From Prevotella sp. UBA4376 (GTDB lineage: Bacteria > Bacteroidota > Bacteroidia > Bacteroidales > Bacteroidaceae), in the NCBI GenBank assembly GCA_002391185.1, contig DGRY01000124.1:1-13249 (forward strand): 13,249 nucleotides of DNA. The letters are read 5' to 3'. A model generated the notes under the pieces. The model did no database searches and was not told the origin of the DNA. It saw only the letters and a list, made by a program, of their open reading frames with translations. Of the stretch, positions 11,909 to 13,249 are shown piece by piece; within the stretch, counting starts at the first letter, position 1, and every line of letters starts with the position of its first letter. Position numbers and translations under genes: made by a program.

Positions 11909-13249
11909 TTATTTAGCCGAAAGCTTGTCGTTTACCATGCGGAACATATATTGCTGTATGATGGCTTTCACCTCTTTCTCCATCTGTGCCTGCTCTTTCA
12001 CCTTGCCAAGCAGATTGTGCTTCATGAGTTTGTCGTCGAGGGCATAGATGGCTTTTGTTTTGTTGCCATCGAACTGCAGCACATATCCATGTTTCACATA
12101 CTGATAAATGCCGTTGAGATAGTTAACTGCCCATGTCTCCTCCTTTGGAGTGTTGAGCACGTCGATACCAAAACCGAAATAAGGCTTTGGATAGTTGAGC
12201 ATGCCAAGAACAGTAGGCAGAATATCAATCTGCTGGGCCACCTTGTCTTGAATCTCAGGCTTGCGGTCGCTTCCTGGCTCAAAAATTATGATAGGTGAGC
12301 AGAAACCACCTATATCGGTTTGATACTGCTCGTGATCGCTCAGGTTTGTGTGGTCGCTTGTAAGCACAAAGATTGTGTTGTTGTACCAAGGTTGCTTTTT
12401 AGCATTCTCAAAGAACTTGCGAATAGCCATATCGGTGTAGCGAATGCACTTGTGAATGATTATTCCCTCTTCGGGATACACCTTCTTATATTTCTCGGGA
12501 ACAACATAAGGATGATGTGATGAGGCTGTGAAAACAGCTGTCATGAAAGGCTGCTTCATCTCGCCCATCTTTGTGGCATAATACTGTAGGAATGGTTCGT
12601 CCCATATAGCCCATGTGCCGTCAAAATCCTTGTCGCCATCAAAGCGCTTGTCCTTGTCAAAGTCTTCGCGTCCGTAGTATTCCTGGAATCCTGTGCTCTT
12701 GGCAAATGCCATAAAGCCCATACTTCCGCGTTGTGCGCCATGGAAGAAAGCTGTTTGATAGCCCTCGTGCCCTAATATTCCAGCCAAACCGGTAACATGG
12801 TTCATAGAGGCAGGAGTGAGGAAGAAAGGCTCCACAAACATTGGTATGCTCGACAGAATACTTGGCATACCATCAATGCTCTTTCGTCCGTTGCAGAAAC
12901 TATAGCGGAAAGTGGTGCTCTTGGCAATAAGACTGTCAACGAATGGCGTGTAGCCCTTGTATTTTCCGCCGTCAAGGTCTTTATTCAAAGCCCCGATATA
13001 TTCGCGTCCGAAACTCTCAACAATAAGCACAACAACATTCTTTTTCTTGAAAGGTTGCATGTCGGTTGCTGGTATGTGAACAGGCGAATACACGCTTGCC
13101 ATTTCCTTGTCGTTATCAAAATACGAAGGCACAAAGAACACATTCTTGCCAATACTGCGATAGAGCGAGAAAGGTGTGTTAAGCACCAAAGCAGCATCTA
13201 TTGGGCGTGTTACATATTGATTAGCATTGCTCACTGTTATAGGGCGCAC
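11909..13249 (-). CDS. LtaS-like sulfatase-superfamily transferase, N-terminus outside window
   Basis: The 446 residues in the window are the periplasmic alkaline-phosphatase-fold domain of the LTA-synthase/phosphoglycerol- or phosphoethanolamine-transferase group. Visible are the metal-binding VVLIVESFGREYIGAL, the nucleophile loop SFCNGRKSIDGMPSIL, GYQTAFFHGAQ, TASSHHPYVVP, and LTSDHTN with the metal Asp/His. The nucleophile, Thr in Staphylococcus LtaS, appears to be Ser in NGRKSID. The frame is open to the window edge, and the usual four to five N-terminal membrane helices are missing, so about 150-220 residues lie beyond 13249. Any start inside the window would be artificial. It is in an operon with the lipid A acyltransferase, which suggests decoration of lipid A, core or another envelope glycolipid. 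The transferred group is not determinable here. Confidence 0.9.
   Translation of the reverse strand: MRPITVSNANQYVTRPIDAALVLNTPFSLYRSIGKNVFFVPSYFDNDKEMASVYSPVHIPATDMQPFKKKNVVVLIVESFGREYIGALNKDLDGGKYKGYTPFVDSLIAKSTTFRYSFCNGRKSIDGMPSILSSIPMFVEPFFLTPASMNHVTGLAGILGHEGYQTAFFHGAQRGSMGFMAFAKSTGFQEYYGREDFDKDKRFDGDKDFDGTWAIWDEPFLQYYATKMGEMKQPFMTAVFTASSHHPYVVPEKYKKVYPEEGIIIHKCIRYTDMAIRKFFENAKKQPWYNNTIFVLTSDHTNLSDHEQYQTDIGGFCSPIIIFEPGSDRKPEIQDKVAQQIDILPTVLGMLNYPKPYFGFGIDVLNTPKEETWAVNYLNGIYQYVKHGYVLQFDGNKTKAIYALDDKLMKHNLLGKVKEQAQMEKEVKAIIQQYMFRMVNDKLSAK

Overview
The window comes from a member of the Bacteroidota, most likely a Prevotella-like Bacteroidales. The evidence is at least five promoters with the TAnnTTTG -7 box, three of them with a TTG/TTTG -33 box 19-20 bp upstream (four counting the symporter). 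Shine-Dalgarno motifs are sparse, intergenic DNA is AT-rich with gaattatgaatt-type repeats, and the gene set is Bacteroidales-like. The genus is inference; no marker gene is present.

Layout. (1) 1-1003 is accessory sequence: a 127-bp structured element with 13-bp terminal inverted repeats and a probable target duplication (MITE-like), an unknown 73-aa membrane protein, and two adjacent DUF3791-type small proteins with their own promoter and no recognisable partner toxin. (2) 1037-3810 is a vitamin B6 module: a ThiD-like kinase domain fused to an AraC DNA-binding domain, then pdxS and pdxT (the PLP synthase). The kinase domain has lost several active-site signatures, including GTGC changed to GVGG, so it is probably a ligand sensor controlling pdxST. 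(3) 3888-5156 is an SDF-family Na+ symporter with unusual binding-site residues. (4) 5278-10429 is a cell-surface glycan block: a WaaE/KdtX-like GT2 (+), two GT2 enzymes in a minus-strand operon, and a divergent plus-strand operon of a GT4 and a GT11 (fucosyltransferase-like) enzyme. (5) 10923-13249 on the minus strand is an LpxL/HtrB-type acyltransferase preceded by an LtaS/sulfatase-family transferase that runs off the window. Regions 4 and 5 together point to lipopolysaccharide or a related surface glycolipid.

The most unusual sequence is at 10452-10761, between the convergent GT11 and acyltransferase genes. Eight 16-bp dyads (GTCCGA-NNNN-TCGGAC) sit at an exact 42-bp period with no deviation. 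Three spacer types recur in fixed order, giving a 126-bp higher-order repeat. Differences between the two full copies fall mostly in the dyad centres. I know of no named family with this geometry.

The second main lead is the kinase-AraC fusion as a candidate B6-responsive regulator. The third is the nested cruciform element at 44-170. Two glycosyltransferase genes also have start codons 5-6 nt behind their -7 boxes and look leaderless.
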